This document shows, in pieces, positions 24,855-32,882 of a stretch of DNA of 36,182 bases. A program made the translations under genes and the position numbers. The notes beneath the pieces are model-generated. The model made no database searches. It was not told the origin of the DNA and saw only the letters and a list, made by a program, of their open reading frames with translations. Source of the stretch: a bacterium (GTDB lineage: Bacteria; Actinomycetota; Acidimicrobiia; Spongiisociales; UBA5794); the NCBI GenBank assembly GCA_024228555.1, contig JAAETI010000909.1:1-36182 (forward strand). Reading direction: 5' to 3'. Each line of letters opens with the position of its first letter. Position 1 is the stretch's first letter.

Positions 24855-25162
24855 TAAAAAGACTCGAGGAGAGCTTCCTTTTGGCGGGGCCCGAGACCGC
24901 GCAAGCGACGGTTCTCCGCGATGCCAAGCTCTTCCAGAAGACGCTTTGCTTTGATCTTTCCCATGTGCGGCATCGAAACCACAACGGCGCTCACCTTGAT
25001 GCCTGCGATGAGGTCGTTTTCCTCGGCACGCTCAAAAACATCTTCGAGCGACAGCGATCCGGTCTTCAGCAGCTGCTTGACCTCAGCACGCACCCGACGG
25101 GCTTCGCCAGCACGCGCCAACGCAGCCGCTCGCTGCTCATCGGTCATCTTCGGTGCTGGCAT
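24854..25162 (-). CDS. mihF: Actinobacterial integration host factor
   Basis: A 102-residue basic DNA-binding protein of the actinobacterial IHF family (unrelated in fold to E. coli IHF). It has a helical N-terminal half (EQRAAALARAGEARRVRAE) with LLKTGSLSLEDVFERA, and a helix-two-turn-helix-like part ending HMGKIKAKRLLEELGI and RRLRGLGPRQKEALL. It is a nucleoid protein that bends DNA and supports recombination. The position between pyrF and gmk is the standard one in Actinobacteria and is a useful lineage marker. ATG 25162; the stop overlaps the gmk start. Confidence 0.93.
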   Translation of the reverse strand: MPAPKMTDEQRAAALARAGEARRVRAEVKQLLKTGSLSLEDVFERAEENDLIAGIKVSAVVVSMPHMGKIKAKRLLEELGIAENRRLRGLGPRQKEALLESF

Positions 25163-25215
25163 GTGGCGCGCTCCTCAGCTGGATCTATGGGTGGACTCTA
25201 TCAATAGCGACACGT

Positions 25216-25920
25216 TCAGTCCGGTATCTTCGCCTCGGCAGCGATCGCCTGAGCCGCACTCACCGGATCGGCAGCACCAGTTATCGGTCTGCCGACGACG
25301 AGCCAGTCGGCGCCCCGTTCCATTGCTTCGGTCGGCGTCATCACCCGCCGCTGATCGCCGGTTGCGCTGCCCTCGGGCCGCACCCCTGGCGTCACCTTCA
25401 ACAGACTCGGAGCAACCGCGGCAACCACAGCCAGCTCCTGGGGCGAGCAAACGATCCCCTCGCAACCCGACTGGTCTGCCACCCGGGACATCTTGGATAC
25501 CATTTTGCCCGGCGTATTCGCCATACCCAGCGTGGTGAGGTCCGTTTGCTCGAGACTGGTGAGCACCGTCACCCCGAGAATCCCGGCGAACCCATTTGAA
25601 CTCTCCCCAAGGCCCTCGACTGCGGCACGCAGCATTGCCCCGCCGCCCGAAACGTGGGCCGTGATCCACCGGACCCCGAGACGACCGAGACGATGCGCCG
25701 CCGCTCCAACCTGACTGGGGATGTCATGAAGCTTGGCATCGGCGAACACAGGCTTGCCGAGATCGACCAAGGCGGTGGCTACGCCCGGGCCCGCGCCGTG
25801 CAGCAGTCCGAGGCCCACCTTGAACGCCCCAACGTGAGGAGCAACCCGTTTCGCAAGGCGTACTGCATCCTCAGCCGTTGCCAGGTCCAGGGCCACGATT
25901 ATCCGGGTGTCGGTCACCAT
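25216..25920 (-). CDS. pyrF: Orotidine 5'-phosphate decarboxylase
   Basis: A 234-residue TIM-barrel enzyme for the last step to UMP. The catalytic motif DAKLHDI (Asp61, Lys63, Asp66) and the phosphate-binding end VTPGVRPEGS...DWLVVGRPITGA are present. Its motif belongs to the E. coli-like type rather than the longer type found in mycobacteria. ATG 25920 overlaps the end of pyrD by seven bases. About 50 bases separate it from mihF. Confidence 0.95.
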   Translation of the reverse strand: MVTDTRIIVALDLATAEDAVRLAKRVAPHVGAFKVGLGLLHGAGPGVATALVDLGKPVFADAKLHDIPSQVGAAAHRLGRLGVRWITAHVSGGGAMLRAAVEGLGESSNGFAGILGVTVLTSLEQTDLTTLGMANTPGKMVSKMSRVADQSGCEGIVCSPQELAVVAAVAPSLLKVTPGVRPEGSATGDQRRVMTPTEAMERGADWLVVGRPITGAADPVSAAQAIAAEAKIPD

Positions 25921-26819
25921 GGTTCTGCGGCTCCTACCAATTCCGCGATATCGGCGATGCGATGCTTGCTCATATAGCGGCGCAACTGGGTGATGATACG
26001 CCCGCCAATGCGGGGGCTGGCAAAGTGCACTGTTCCCACACCGACTGCAGAAGCTCCTGCGAGCAGGAATTCCACAACGTCAGAGCCACTGGTCACCCCA
26101 CCGCTGCCAATTATGGCCAGCCCCGGCAGTGCCTGGCTGACCTCCCACACACAGCGCAGGGCGATCGGTTTGATCGGCGAACCCGAATAGCCTCCAACTA
26201 CACCCGAAAGCAGAGGACGGCGTGTCTCGATGTCGAATCCTGCGCCCCAAACGGTGTTGCCCAACACGACCCAATCAGCGCCGGCTGTCGCAACTGCATC
26301 TGCAATGGAGACGATATCCTCGGAGTTCGGAGTGAGTTTGGCACCGATCGGCAACTCGGTGCTCTGGCGGACCTCCGCTACGACTTCGGCAGCCGCCTTC
26401 GCATCAAGGGCGAACATGCGCCCGCTCTCCAGATTCGGACATGAGAGATTCACTTCGATGGCACGGACGGTGGTACCACTCAACTTGGCGGCGACCTCGG
26501 CGAACTCCGCCGCATTCTTGCCTACCGCTGATCCCCACACGTCAGTCGGCACAGATTCGAGCTGTGGGCCGACATCGGCGGCCCACCGGACTACTCCGGG
26601 GTTCTGGATCCCAATGCCGTTCAGCATTCCGGCTCCTGTTGAACCCATCCGTGGTGGTTTCCGTCCTGCCCACGGGGTGCCGCTCACCGACTTGGCGACG
26701 GCAGCCCCGTAAGCAGTCAGATCCCCTACCCCAGCAAAATCGACGACTGATCCAACGGTCCCGCAGGATGCGACCAGCGGACTCTTCAGGTCGTAGCCGC
26801 CAAGCCGGGTTGCAATCAC
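25914..26819 (-). CDS. pyrD: Dihydroorotate dehydrogenase, class 1
   Basis: A 301-residue FMN enzyme oxidising dihydroorotate to orotate. Motifs: NGIGIQNPG (67-75), EVNLSCPNLESG with the catalytic Cys127 that marks soluble class 1 enzymes (class 2 has Ser), GAKLTPN, and the FMN-binding IIGSGGVTSGSDVVEFLLAGA. No N-terminal membrane helix is present. Class 1B enzymes use an NAD-linked partner PyrK; no pyrK is in the window, so the electron acceptor is open. GTG 26819 overlaps the pyrC stop as GTGA. In many Actinobacteria carAB stands between pyrC and pyrD; here they are absent. Confidence 0.93.
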   Translation of the reverse strand: MIATRLGGYDLKSPLVASCGTVGSVVDFAGVGDLTAYGAAVAKSVSGTPWAGRKPPRMGSTGAGMLNGIGIQNPGVVRWAADVGPQLESVPTDVWGSAVGKNAAEFAEVAAKLSGTTVRAIEVNLSCPNLESGRMFALDAKAAAEVVAEVRQSTELPIGAKLTPNSEDIVSIADAVATAGADWVVLGNTVWGAGFDIETRRPLLSGVVGGYSGSPIKPIALRCVWEVSQALPGLAIIGSGGVTSGSDVVEFLLAGASAVGVGTVHFASPRIGGRIITQLRRYMSKHRIADIAELVGAAEPW

Positions 26820-28108
26820 CCGGCTACTCCTGCAAGGTCTGTCAATGTGCCGTTGCGGACAGTGAACTCGCCTTGGTAAACGGTGTGCACTACCCCGCCA
26901 CTCAGTTCCATGCCTAGATACGGTGCATTCGAACTACGCGACACAGTCCGCTCGGTGTTGGCCACCGCTTCCGGATCGAATACCACGAGATTCGCCGATT
27001 GCCCGGCTGCCAACCGTCCTTGTGTCTCTAGACCAACGATGGCCGCCGGCGCCGTCGACATCACATTGAAGAAGTCCTCAGGGGGTAGTGCCGCCACTGT
27101 GTTCACGACCGCGGCCGCCCACTCCAGTCCGGTTACGCCGAACGGTGAGTCCTCCCAAGGGTGGTCGGTCTCATGCTCGGCGTGCGGAGCATGGTCGGTT
27201 CCGACAACGTCGATGACCCCGGTGCGCAACCCCTGTCGAACCGCAGCGACATCCGATGGAGAGCGCAGTGGCGGCATCATCTTGAACATCGGGTTGCTGT
27301 CCTCGACAAAGCTGTGGTCAAACAGAAGGTGATGCGGTGTCACCTCTGCGGTGACAAGGAGCCCCTCCTCTTTCGCATCTGCGATCAGCGCCACCGCACC
27401 GGCCGTGCTCAGATGTTGGACGTGATAGCGGGCACCGGTGAGGCGAACCAAGCTCAGGTCGCGAGCGATGACGATCTCCTCAGCCTCGCCTGGAATGCCG
27501 GCCATACCGAGCCGCGAGGACACCTCGCCTTCGTGCATCTGACCTCCACTGGCAAGTCCCGCGTCAATGCAATGCTGGGCGACAACTCCCCCACGTTCGG
27601 CCAGATACTCCATCGCCCGACGCAACAGACCTGCATCGGCCACGCTGTCACCGTCGTCAGTAAACAACGTGACGCCTGCGCTCCACATCTCATCGAGATG
27701 GGCAAGCTTCTCCCCTGCTCTGCCTTCGGTAATTGCCCCGCTGGGCACTACCTCGACAAGTCCGACTTGCTTGCCGCGGTCACTAATGAATCGCGCCAGG
27801 TAACCCGAGTCAACGACGGGGTCGGTGTTCGGCATGGCAACAACCGCGGTGTAACCGCCTGCCGCGGCCGCCCGCGACCCGGTGGTGATGTCTTCCTTCC
27901 ACTCCTGGCCGGGCTCCCGCAGGTGGGTGTGCATATCGACAAACCCCGGCCCGACCCAGGCACCTGCACAATCAACCGCTTCACCCCTGACTGCGATATC
28001 TTCACCGATCTCGACAACTACACCATCGACAACCGCAATGTCTTGCAGACCGGGGAGCGTCTCTCCATCGGCAACGACGACCGCATTCTGCAACGTGAAC
28101 TCACTCAT
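26816..28108 (-). CDS. pyrC: Dihydroorotase
   Basis: A 430-residue amidohydrolase, class I dihydroorotase, closing carbamoyl aspartate to dihydroorotate. The metal motif DMHTHLREPG has His60 and His62; other family parts are AMPNTDPV, FTDDGDSVADAG, HVQHLSTAGA, EVTPHHLLF and GTDHAPHAEHE. ATG 28108 is chosen because GGGAGGT lies seven bases upstream; a frame to 28162 runs into pyrB. It overlaps the end of pyrB by eight bases. Confidence 0.95.
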   Translation of the reverse strand: MSEFTLQNAVVVADGETLPGLQDIAVVDGVVVEIGEDIAVRGEAVDCAGAWVGPGFVDMHTHLREPGQEWKEDITTGSRAAAAGGYTAVVAMPNTDPVVDSGYLARFISDRGKQVGLVEVVPSGAITEGRAGEKLAHLDEMWSAGVTLFTDDGDSVADAGLLRRAMEYLAERGGVVAQHCIDAGLASGGQMHEGEVSSRLGMAGIPGEAEEIVIARDLSLVRLTGARYHVQHLSTAGAVALIADAKEEGLLVTAEVTPHHLLFDHSFVEDSNPMFKMMPPLRSPSDVAAVRQGLRTGVIDVVGTDHAPHAEHETDHPWEDSPFGVTGLEWAAAVVNTVAALPPEDFFNVMSTAPAAIVGLETQGRLAAGQSANLVVFDPEAVANTERTVSRSSNAPYLGMELSGGVVHTVYQGEFTVRNGTLTDLAGVAG

Positions 28109-29018
28109 CTCTGCTACCTCCCAGCAGCTGGAATAGCGCAGCCATGCGCACCGCCACTCCATTGGTCACCTGCTCGAGCACCTTGCATCGGGGATCGTCG
28201 GCGACACCCGCGTCAATCTCGATCCCTCTGATCATGGGACCGGGGTGAAGAACGATCGCTTCAGGCTTTAGCCGCGCCATTCGAGCGTCGGTCATGCCGA
28301 ATCTCTCCCGATACTCGGCGACAGACGGGAAGACCGAAGCCCCGCCGCGCTCTGCTTGCACTCGAAGCACGTACACGGCGTCGACCTCGCTGAGCACCTC
28401 GTCGAAGTTGGACGTCGCAGTGACCGGCCACCCGGTGAGGTCAGGAGGGAGCAATGTCGGTGGTGCCACCATGGTGACTTCCGCTCCAAGTGTCGTGAAT
28501 GCCCAGGCGTCAGATCTCGCTACTCGGGAATGTCTGATGTCTCCGACGATGGCAATCCGCAAGCCTTCAAGGGTGCCGAAATGCTGCCGCAGAGTCAGCG
28601 AATCCAAGAGGGCCTGCGTCGGATGCTGGTGGGCACCGTCGCCCCCGTTGACAACGGGAAGTCGTGACCATTCCGCAACCCGCCAAGCCGCACCTGTGGA
28701 CTTGTGCCGAACCACCATGAGATCGACACCCATCGCCTTCACCGTCAGCACCGTATCTTTGAGGCTCTCGCCCTTCTTCAGAGACGAAGTTCCCGGCGAA
28801 AAGGACACGACGTCGGCAGACAGTGCTTTGGCGGCAGCGTCGAAGGACATCTTGGTTCTTGTCGATGGCTCAAAGAACATCATCGCGACGGCCTTGCCCC
28901 GAAGCGCAGGGACCTTCGGAATGGGCCTATGCATGACCTCGTAGAACTCGTCAGCGTCGTCAAGCAAGCTGTCGAGAGTGGCGCGGTCCACTCCCTCCAT
29001 GGTCAATAGATTCTTCAT
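28101..29018 (-). CDS. pyrB: Aspartate carbamoyltransferase catalytic chain
   Basis: A 305-residue transferase joining carbamoyl phosphate and aspartate. It has [12 protein letters not shown] (STRT 52-55), [21 protein letters not shown], the [12 protein letters not shown] motif and [13 protein letters not shown]. No regulatory pyrI is present, so it is probably of the unregulated or DHOase-associated kind. ATG 29018 follows GGGGGAGA and overlaps the pyrR stop as ATGA; a longer frame to 29057 lies inside pyrR. The operon is probably controlled through the pyrR leader. Confidence 0.95.
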   Translation of the reverse strand: MKNLLTMEGVDRATLDSLLDDADEFYEVMHRPIPKVPALRGKAVAMMFFEPSTRTKMSFDAAAKALSADVVSFSPGTSSLKKGESLKDTVLTVKAMGVDLMVVRHKSTGAAWRVAEWSRLPVVNGGDGAHQHPTQALLDSLTLRQHFGTLEGLRIAIVGDIRHSRVARSDAWAFTTLGAEVTMVAPPTLLPPDLTGWPVTATSNFDEVLSEVDAVYVLRVQAERGGASVFPSVAEYRERFGMTDARMARLKPEAIVLHPGPMIRGIEIDAGVADDPRCKVLEQVTNGVAVRMAALFQLLGGSRDE

Positions 29019-29551
29019 GTTGTCTCCCCCTGGTCGGAGCCTGGGCCCTCGATCCACACCCCGTCCTCCCCGTCGATCTCAGCAACCCGCACAGTCACAT
29101 GCTCGGAGCCGGAGGTGGGAAGGTTCTTGCCGACGAAGTCTGCTCGGATAGGAAGCTCACGGTGGCCGCGATCGACGACAACCGCGAGCTGGACGACGGC
29201 CGCTCGGCCAAGGTCGGCCAAGGCGTCGAGGGCAGCCCGGATGGTCCGCCCGGTGTAGAGGACGTCATCGACAAGCACGATGGTTGCGCCATCTATGTCA
29301 CCTGGAACCTCCGTGGGTCCCAATTCGATACGGGGACGACTATCGATATCGTCGCGATACATACCGATGTCGATGATTCCACAAGGGACTTCATGGCCCT
29401 CGATCTCCTCGAGGAGTGCAGCCAAGCGCTGTGCGATCGGGCCACCTCTGGTCCGGATACCGACCACGACGACGTCTGCGGTTCCGCGGTTACTCTCGAT
29501 GATCTCGTGTGCGATACGACGAAGAGCCCGCCCCATATCGCTGCCGGACAT
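29015..29551 (-). CDS. pyrR: Pyrimidine operon regulator / uracil phosphoribosyltransferase
   Basis: About 178 residues. PyrR binds pyr mRNA in the presence of UMP and lowers expression; many also have uracil phosphoribosyltransferase activity. The sequence has [28 protein letters not shown], the PRPP motif [20 protein letters not shown] and [22 protein letters not shown]. The start is a choice: ATG 29551 overlaps the stop of an upstream 27-codon ORF as TGATG, while ATG 29563 is four codons longer with GGTGGAG only two bases ahead. No other ATG, GTG or TTG in this frame lies upstream within the leader. pyrR is first of the tightly packed pyrRBCDF run. Confidence 0.93.
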   Translation of the reverse strand: MSGSDMGRALRRIAHEIIESNRGTADVVVVGIRTRGGPIAQRLAALLEEIEGHEVPCGIIDIGMYRDDIDSRPRIELGPTEVPGDIDGATIVLVDDVLYTGRTIRAALDALADLGRAAVVQLAVVVDRGHRELPIRADFVGKNLPTSGSEHVTVRVAEIDGEDGVWIEGPGSDQGETT

Positions 29552-29634
29552 CACAGATCGCATGGCTCCACCGGCCCCTCTGGGGTTGCGGCCTGTCTCC
29601 TCGGAGACGGCGTGCGAGACGACGTTGTGTACAT
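29551..29634 (-). CDS. Upstream ORF (27 codons) coupled to pyrR
   Basis: ATG 29634 stands five bases after AAGGAAGGAG, the best ribosome binding site in the region, and opens a frame of 27 codons to TGA 29551. It is out of frame with pyrR, and its stop overlaps pyrR ATG 29551 as TGATG. Its ribosome binding site directly follows the PyrR-binding-type hairpin. The simplest reading is that translation of this small ORF drives pyrR by coupling, and that PyrR binding blocks it. The peptide itself (basic, rich in Ser, Thr, Pro) has no recognisable domain. An alternative is that it is not translated and pyrR uses ATG 29563. Confidence 0.5.
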   Translation of the reverse strand: MYTTSSRTPSPRRQAATPEGPVEPCDL

Positions 29635-29645
29635 CGATGCTCCTT

Positions 29646-29677
29646 CCTTTCCGGCCTCACAGGACCGGTCTTAAAGG
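29646..29677 (-). promoter_or_regulatory. PyrR-binding-type RNA hairpin
   Basis: On the minus strand CCTTTAAGACCGGTCCTGTG and the following AGGCCGGAAAGG fold as an outer CCTTT/AAAGG and inner CCGG/CCGG stem. The loop contains GTCCTGTGAGGC, close to the conserved PyrR binding loop (GUCC-purine-GAGAGGC-like in bacilli; GUCCxGUGAGGC-like in actinobacterial pyr leaders, from memory). The 3' strand runs into the AAGGAAGGAG ribosome binding site, so PyrR binding here would be expected to block translation start of the upstream ORF. Confidence 0.7.
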
Positions 29678-29724
29678 TTGGTTACTTACCCGGCACCGGC
29701 CAGCGCGGTCGGTACCAGAATTCG

Positions 29725-29733
29725 ACGATAGCA
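29725..29733 (-). promoter_or_regulatory. Possible extended -10 promoter for the pyr operon
   Basis: TGCTATCGT on the minus strand matches an extended -10 (TGN-TANNNT). There is no good -35. Transcription would start near 29718, about 40 bases before the PyrR-binding hairpin. The nusB gene ends at 29783, so the pyr operon probably has its own transcript. Confidence 0.35.
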
Positions 29734-29782
29734 CCCGTCGGGCCTGTCGCGCAGATTCACCCAAATGGCGATGGGGAGAGGG

Positions 29783-30151
29783 CTATTTTGCCGCAGCCTC
29801 TTCTACCAGTCTGGAGAGAACACCGTTCACAAAGGCTCCACTGCGCTCCGTAGAGAAGCGTTTCGCCATGTTCACAGCCTCTGAGATGACAACACCGACT
29901 GGTGTGTCGCCGAGACGGAGTTCGTGCAACGCCAGACGAATGATGTTGCGATCAACGGCAGGCATTCGCTCGATGCGCCACCCTGTCGCAGCCGCGGCAA
30001 TCGCCGAATCGATCAGTTGACGATCCGCCCACGTGCCTTCGACAAACCGCTTGGCACGCCCAGAAAGGCCGGTCGTGATCGGCTCGGAACCCGTCATGTC
30101 AGCTGCGTAGAGAGCGCCAAGGGCTTGATCTCGAGCTGAAGCCCTGCTCAC
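29783..30151 (-). CDS. nusB: Transcription antitermination factor NusB
   Basis: A 122-residue all-helical protein that binds boxA RNA with ribosomal protein S10 for rRNA antitermination. Recognised by SARDQALGALYAADM, ERMPAVDRNIIRLALHEL and PVGVVISEAVNMAKRFS...AFVNGVLSRL. It is somewhat shorter than many NusB, with a short N-terminal helical bundle. GTG 30151 overlaps the efp stop as GTGA. Its boxA target may be the element at 661-680 in this window. Confidence 0.94.
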   Translation of the reverse strand: MSRASARDQALGALYAADMTGSEPITTGLSGRAKRFVEGTWADRQLIDSAIAAAATGWRIERMPAVDRNIIRLALHELRLGDTPVGVVISEAVNMAKRFSTERSGAFVNGVLSRLVEEAAAK

Positions 30152-30708
30152 GAAACCCGCGTGATGTAGTCGCCGCTGCGGGTATCAACTTTCAGGAGGT
30201 CGCCCTGTTCGACAAACAGAGGCGCCTGGACAACGAGGCCCGTCTCCATGGTCACCGGTTTGGTTGCGCCGGACACCCGATCGCCCTTCACACCTGGCTC
30301 GGCATAGGTGACCGTCATCTCGACGGACGCCGGCAGGTCAATCCCGATGGGATTGGCCTCGAATATCGGCAACTGGACCGTCATTCCTTCCCTGAGGAAT
30401 GGAGCCGCATCGGTCACAAGCTCCTGCGGAACTGCCATTTGCTCGTACGTCTCACCATCCATGAAGTGGAATCCCATGTCGTCGCTGTAGAGAAACTGGA
30501 ATTCCCGCCTGTCGATCTTGGCATCCTGGACGTTCTCACCGGCGCGGAAGGTGCGTTCGGCCACTGCACCGGTGTCGAGGTTGCGTAGCTTCATCTTCAC
30601 AAATGCCTTGCCCTTGCCCGGCTTGGTGTGCTGGTGGTCGACGACCTGGAACAGTCCGTCGGGGAGATTGAGCGCCATCCCGGCGCGAACATCGTTTGTT
30701 GAAATCAT
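30148..30708 (-). CDS. efp: Translation elongation factor P
   Basis: A 186-residue three-domain protein that relieves ribosome stalling at proline runs. The KOW-like first domain has [17 protein letters not shown] with Lys32 at the loop tip. The middle domain has [11 protein letters not shown], and the C-terminal OB domain has PATVEM-like SVEMTV and [23 protein letters not shown]. No EpmA/EpmB-type modification gene is in the window. ATG 30708 overlaps the stop of the peptidase as ATGA. Confidence 0.96.
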   Translation of the reverse strand: MISTNDVRAGMALNLPDGLFQVVDHQHTKPGKGKAFVKMKLRNLDTGAVAERTFRAGENVQDAKIDRREFQFLYSDDMGFHFMDGETYEQMAVPQELVTDAAPFLREGMTVQLPIFEANPIGIDLPASVEMTVTYAEPGVKGDRVSGATKPVTMETGLVVQAPLFVEQGDLLKVDTRSGDYITRVS

Positions 30709-31760
30709 GCCTCTAGACCTTTTTCTGATTTGGTGAGAACTTCATGGCCGGTCTCGGTGACGACAACCATGTCCTCGATTCGGATGCCACCGAAGCCCGG
30801 AACGTACACGCCCGGCTCGACTGTGACAACATGACCAGCGGCGAGAACATCCTCCGACTTCGGCGCAACCCGCGGCCCCTCATGAATCTCGAGCCCGACA
30901 CCGTGCCCGGTGCTGTGCACAAAGAGGTCCTCGTAATCGTACTTACGCAGGACGGCTCGACAGGTTTCGTCTACGTCGTGCCCGGTAACTCCTGGCTTGA
31001 CCGCCGCTATTCCCGCTTCCTGTGACTCGAGCACCGCCTGGTGCATTCGTTTGATCTCGGGGTCGGCCTCAGCGTTTAGCCATATCGTCCGCGACATGTC
31101 GGAGTGATAGCCGTCAACGGTGCAGCCGTAGTCGAGCAAGAGCAGCTCGTCACCAAGCGGATCGCCAAGCGAGAGATGATGCGGCAGCGCCGCGTTGGCC
31201 CCCGATGCAACGATCGGCGGCCAACCCGCCTGCCTACCTCCCGCATCTCGCATCGCCCCGATGAGCGCCCACCCGAGATCTCCTTCGATGTCGATGTCGG
31301 CGGCCAATCCCCGAACCCTGTCGAACGCTGCATCCCCCGCCGCAGCCGCCTTGGCCAACGACTCGATCTCAACGGCGTCCTTGATCTCGCGAAGACTCTC
31401 CACTGTGCCTTTGGTGGGAACGAGATTTGACTGCGTCTTCGCCTTGAGTCCGTGAACGAACGACCAGCGCACATGCTGTGACTCCAGACCGACTCGGTCG
31501 TGGCCGGCGAGTTGTGCGGCGAGCACATCTTCGAGACCCGTCCGATACACCTCGAGTTCCGCACCTTCGATCTGATCAAGGAGGCGGCCGCCGAGCTCGC
31601 TGTAGCGACCGTCGGTAATGAACACGAAACGCTCGTCCGACACGAAGATGAAGCCGTTGCTCCCTGTGAATCCGGTCAAGTAGCGGATGTTGGGCAGAAA
31701 GGTAATGAGAAGCGGGTCCTCGAGGTTCTGGCGAAGTCGCGCAATACGCTGGTTGTACAA
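30705..31760 (-). CDS. M24-family Xaa-Pro aminopeptidase
   Basis: A 351-residue metallopeptidase, probably releasing N-terminal residues before proline. The creatinase-like N-terminal domain (~1-120) includes [11 protein letters not shown] and FITDGRYSE; the pita-bread catalytic domain has [19 protein letters not shown] (two metal Asp), [14 protein letters not shown] (His), [18 protein letters not shown] (Glu residues). The start is TTG 31760 with GAGGGG upstream. The pepP/pepQ-efp-nusB order is common in Actinobacteria, and linking a proline peptidase with EF-P is a recurrent arrangement. Specific symbol (pepP or pepQ) is not assigned. Confidence 0.92.
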   Translation of the reverse strand: MYNQRIARLRQNLEDPLLITFLPNIRYLTGFTGSNGFIFVSDERFVFITDGRYSELGGRLLDQIEGAELEVYRTGLEDVLAAQLAGHDRVGLESQHVRWSFVHGLKAKTQSNLVPTKGTVESLREIKDAVEIESLAKAAAAGDAAFDRVRGLAADIDIEGDLGWALIGAMRDAGGRQAGWPPIVASGANAALPHHLSLGDPLGDELLLLDYGCTVDGYHSDMSRTIWLNAEADPEIKRMHQAVLESQEAGIAAVKPGVTGHDVDETCRAVLRKYDYEDLFVHSTGHGVGLEIHEGPRVAPKSEDVLAAGHVVTVEPGVYVPGFGGIRIEDMVVVTETGHEVLTKSEKGLEA

Positions 31761-31823
31761 GGCAAACCCCTCTGTCTTTGGGCTCTTTCGACGCGACGAT
31801 ACACCAGCAACCGACTGGCATAG

Positions 31824-32882
31824 CTACCCGAGTGCAACTCCGACGGCCGCCAATCCCGTTGCGATCTGCCCCTCAGCAACGTGTCGCAGCACCGGCCGGC
31901 CAAAGTCCTCGAGCAACACCATGCGGATTCCCGCAGCGTCTCTCTTCTTGTCGCGGCCCATCAGTGTTGCCACCAACTCGACGTCAACTGCCGGCGCTAC
32001 GACCGGTAGTCCAAGGTGTTCGATGATGGTGCGCTGCCGAGCGGCATGGGGGAAGCCGAGCATCTCTTCGGAAATCGCTCCCGCAGCAACCATTCCAATC
32101 GCAACAGCTTCACCGTGCGAGATCGAACCAGCCACCTCAATGGCATGGCCGATGGTGTGGCCATAGTTCAAGATCGCACGCAGCCCTTTTTCACGGAAGT
32201 CGGCTGTGACCGCGTGCACTTTTACCGCGATTGCCGCAGGGACCACAACATCGAGAGATGCCGCAATTCCGTTGCTCTCGTACTCGTCAACGATCGCCCG
32301 GTCCGCAATAAAGCCGGCCTTGACCGCCTCAGCAGCGCCTTCGCGTCGCAATGCGCCGGGGATCTCGTCGAGGAGATCCAAGTCCACGATGACTCTGGAG
32401 GGATGCCGAAATACTCCAGCCAGATTCTTGCCGCCGACGTTGACCCCGGTCTTGCCGCCGATGGACGCGTCGACTGCACCGAGCAGAGAGGTCGGCAGAT
32501 AGACAACGTCGACACCTCGTAGATACGTGGCCGCAGCAAACCCGGCGAGATCCGTCAAAGCACCTCCCCCGACGCCAATGACGAGGTCGGAGCGAGTGAA
32601 GCCAAGCGAATTGAGCCACTCGTAGACATGCTCCACGGTGGTCAGGTTCTTGGCCGCCTCACCATCAGGGAGGATGCGCACATGGGCGCTCGAAGTGCGA
32701 TCTCGTCTTGCCTGGTCGGCAACGAGTTCGGCAAGAGCAGCCACCGCGGGTTGAGTGAGCACCGCAACGTTCGCCACTTCGCGCACTATCAGATTGTCGG
32801 CGTTTGCCAGCCCGCGCCCGACACGAATCTCACAGCGCCTGCCGTCGGCACCATCAATGGTGTGAATGGCGGTGCTGCCCAC
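31824..32882 (-). CDS. aroB: 3-dehydroquinate synthase
   Basis: A 352-residue NAD- and zinc-dependent enzyme for the second shikimate step. Motifs: IGVGGGALTDLAGFAAATYLRG, the DASIGGKTGVN loop, ALRREGAAEAVKAG, NYGHTIGHAIE and SHGEAVAIGM with metal ligands. GTG 32882 overlaps the aroC stop as TAGTG; the longer frame to 33029 lies inside aroC. In most Actinobacteria aroK lies between aroC and aroB and aroQ follows; neither is present here. Confidence 0.95.
   Translation of the reverse strand: MGSTAIHTIDGADGRRCEIRVGRGLANADNLIVREVANVAVLTQPAVAALAELVADQARRDRTSSAHVRILPDGEAAKNLTTVEHVYEWLNSLGFTRSDLVIGVGGGALTDLAGFAAATYLRGVDVVYLPTSLLGAVDASIGGKTGVNVGGKNLAGVFRHPSRVIVDLDLLDEIPGALRREGAAEAVKAGFIADRAIVDEYESNGIAASLDVVVPAAIAVKVHAVTADFREKGLRAILNYGHTIGHAIEVAGSISHGEAVAIGMVAAGAISEEMLGFPHAARQRTIIEHLGLPVVAPAVDVELVATLMGRDKKRDAAGIRMVLLEDFGRPVLRHVAEGQIATGLAAVGVALG

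Noticed and set aside
29551-29634. A frameshift or sequence error splitting the N-terminus of pyrR.
   Set aside because: The upstream frame does not resemble a PyrR N-terminus, pyrR from ATG 29551 already starts at the conserved region, and the TGATG overlap with a strong ribosome binding site is typical of coupling. It is not fully excluded.
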